Below, in pieces: positions 63,073 through 64,000 of a stretch of DNA of 64,000 bases. Position 1 is the first letter of the stretch, and every line of letters starts with the position of its first letter. The DNA is from Dechloromonas denitrificans (GTDB taxonomy: Bacteria; Pseudomonadota; Gammaproteobacteria; Burkholderiales; Rhodocyclaceae), in the NCBI RefSeq assembly GCF_020510665.1, contig NZ_CP075187.1:2594501-2658500 (forward strand). Reading direction: 5' to 3'. Below the pieces are notes generated by a model. It saw nothing but the letters and a program-made list of their open reading frames with translations, ran no database searches and was not told where the DNA came from. The position numbers were made by a program, and so were the translations under genes.

Positions 63073-64000
63073 TCAGGGCATCAAAAAAGTGGCCTTTTCA
63101 CGAACTGAAATATGATCGTGATCGAAAGCCTTAATATCGAAAAAAATCGAGTTAGCACCTTTATTCCCGACATCTGGCGGCACACGAACCACGACCGTTA
63201 TTTCATGATTTTCGGCGCTACCAACCGAAACGCTGGGCTCCCCGACGATTTCTGCACCGCCAAGGCCATCGACTTTCAGTGCATATCGTTGAGCCGCCTC
63301 TGTCGTATTCATGATCTTCAGGTTGTAAACATTCTCGATGCGCCCATCTTCTGCCTCACGAGCAAGAAGTGAGCGATCCCGAATAACGTCCACTTTCAAC
63401 GGAACTCGAACCGCCAAAGAAACCACCGAAGCCAGCGTAATCGCCACAAGAATTGCGGTGTACACCATAATCCGGGGTCGCAAAATATGTTTTGCGATAT
63501 CTGCCGGTGAAAAATGTCTGGCCAGTGCGTTTTCTGTTGTGTACCGAATCAAGCCACGCGGTGCCCCAATTTTCTCCATCACCGGATCGCACGCATCAAT
63601 GCAGGCGCCGCAGCCAATACATTCGTATTGAATACCCTTGCGAATATCAATCCCCGTTGGGCACACCACTACGCACAGACCACAATCGACGCAATCACCC
63701 AGTTGCAGCGATTTATCGACATTCTTTTTTCTAGCCCCCCGCGGATCACCGCGTGCAGCATCGTATGTAATGACAAGAGTATCCGGATCGAACATCACTC
63801 CCTGAAAACGGGCATAGGGGCACATGTACTTGCAGACCTGCTCACGCAAAAAACCAGCTTGCATGTAGCAAAACCCTGCATAAAACAACATCCAGAACAA
63901 CTCCCAGCCCGACAGTCCAAACGGTAAGGCATTCAGCAATTCAGCAACAGGCGTGAAATAAGCCACCAGAGTGAAGCCGGTCCACAACGACAAAGCTATC
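63073..64000 (-). CDS. ccoG: Cytochrome oxidase accessory protein CcoG (partial)
   Basis: CcoG/FixG/RdxA is a membrane iron-sulphur protein needed for copper handling in cbb3 oxidase assembly. The window cuts the gene; at least 309 C-terminal residues are present. Visible features are part of the membrane region, VCKYMCPYARFQG, two [4Fe-4S] cluster motifs (CVDCGLCVVVCPTG and CIGCGACIDACDP), a last membrane helix and a C-terminal Ig-like domain. The start is off the right edge. Confidence 0.96.
   Translation of the reverse strand, partial: IALSLWTGFTLVAYFTPVAELLNALPFGLSGWELFWMLFYAGFCYMQAGFLREQVCKYMCPYARFQGVMFDPDTLVITYDAARGDPRGARKKNVDKSLQLGDCVDCGLCVVVCPTGIDIRKGIQYECIGCGACIDACDPVMEKIGAPRGLIRYTTENALARHFSPADIAKHILRPRIMVYTAILVAITLASVVSLAVRVPLKVDVIRDRSLLAREAEDGRIENVYNLKIMNTTEAAQRYALKVDGLGGAEIVGEPSVSVGSAENHEITVVVRVPPDVGNKGANSIFFDIKAFDHDHISVREKATFLMP

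Overview
This window is one long flagellum and chemotaxis locus of a Gram-negative bacterium. About 61 kb of motility genes run from the end of a flagellin gene (left edge) to motA. A few housekeeping genes and the start of a ccoG/ccoH cytochrome-oxidase assembly cluster follow at the right edge. The gene set points to a betaproteobacterium, most likely of the Rhodocyclales (Dechloromonas/Azonexus-like). The signs are a polar-type FlrBC/sigma-54 plus FliA/FlgM hierarchy, FlhF and FleN, MotAB plus MotCD, the order motAB-cheY-cheA-cheW-MCP-cheRDB, and a DUF3149 miniprotein. The genus is inference; no rRNA or marker gene is present. No tRNA, rRNA, IS element, prophage or CRISPR array was seen, and no gene-free stretch exceeds 300 bases.

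Layout. 1-6414 (+): flagellin 1 (partial), flaG, fliD, terminator, flagellin 2 with its own sigma-54 promoter, then fliS, fliT, a second FliK-like protein, a freestanding FlhB C-terminal domain and a YcgR-type PilZ brake. 6428-9374 (-): fliE, flrC, flrB. 9482-20312 (+): fliFGHIJ, then fliKLMNOPQR behind a sigma-54 promoter. 20309-32831 (-): flgBCDEFGH, an extra hook-protein paralogue, flgIJKL and a small lipoprotein. 32976-34459 (+): flgA, flgM, flgN. 34475-42336 (-): flhB, flhA, flhF, fleN, fliA, motC, motD. 42516-60945 (-): motA, motB, a possible 33-residue ORF, cheY, cheA, cheW, two MCPs, cheR, cheD, cheB, a STAS protein, two cheV genes, cheY, cheZ and a second cheA. 61115-64000: Nudix hydrolase, TonB-like protein, DUF3149 protein, ccoH, ccoG (partial).

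Regulation read from the sequence. Four good -24/-12 sites with exact GG-N10-GC spacing precede flagellin 2, fliE, fliK and flgB. This fits the FlrB/FlrC two-component system encoded in the window. Sigma-28 sites (TAAAGTTT-N11-GCCGATAA type) precede flgM and the cheV-cheV-cheY-cheZ-cheA unit, and probably flgK. Weaker versions lie before fliS and the STAS gene. The FlrA-type master regulator is not in the window.

The most unusual features are an extra FlgE-like gene between flgH and flgI; a FliK-like/FlhB-C-domain gene pair; a FleN whose P-loop lacks both conserved lysines; a CheA linker with five (Y/F)GFF(E/D) repeats; a CheZ with duplicated N-terminal copies of a motif resembling its CheY-binding tail; and a possible 33-residue gene between motB and cheY ending in EVELF.
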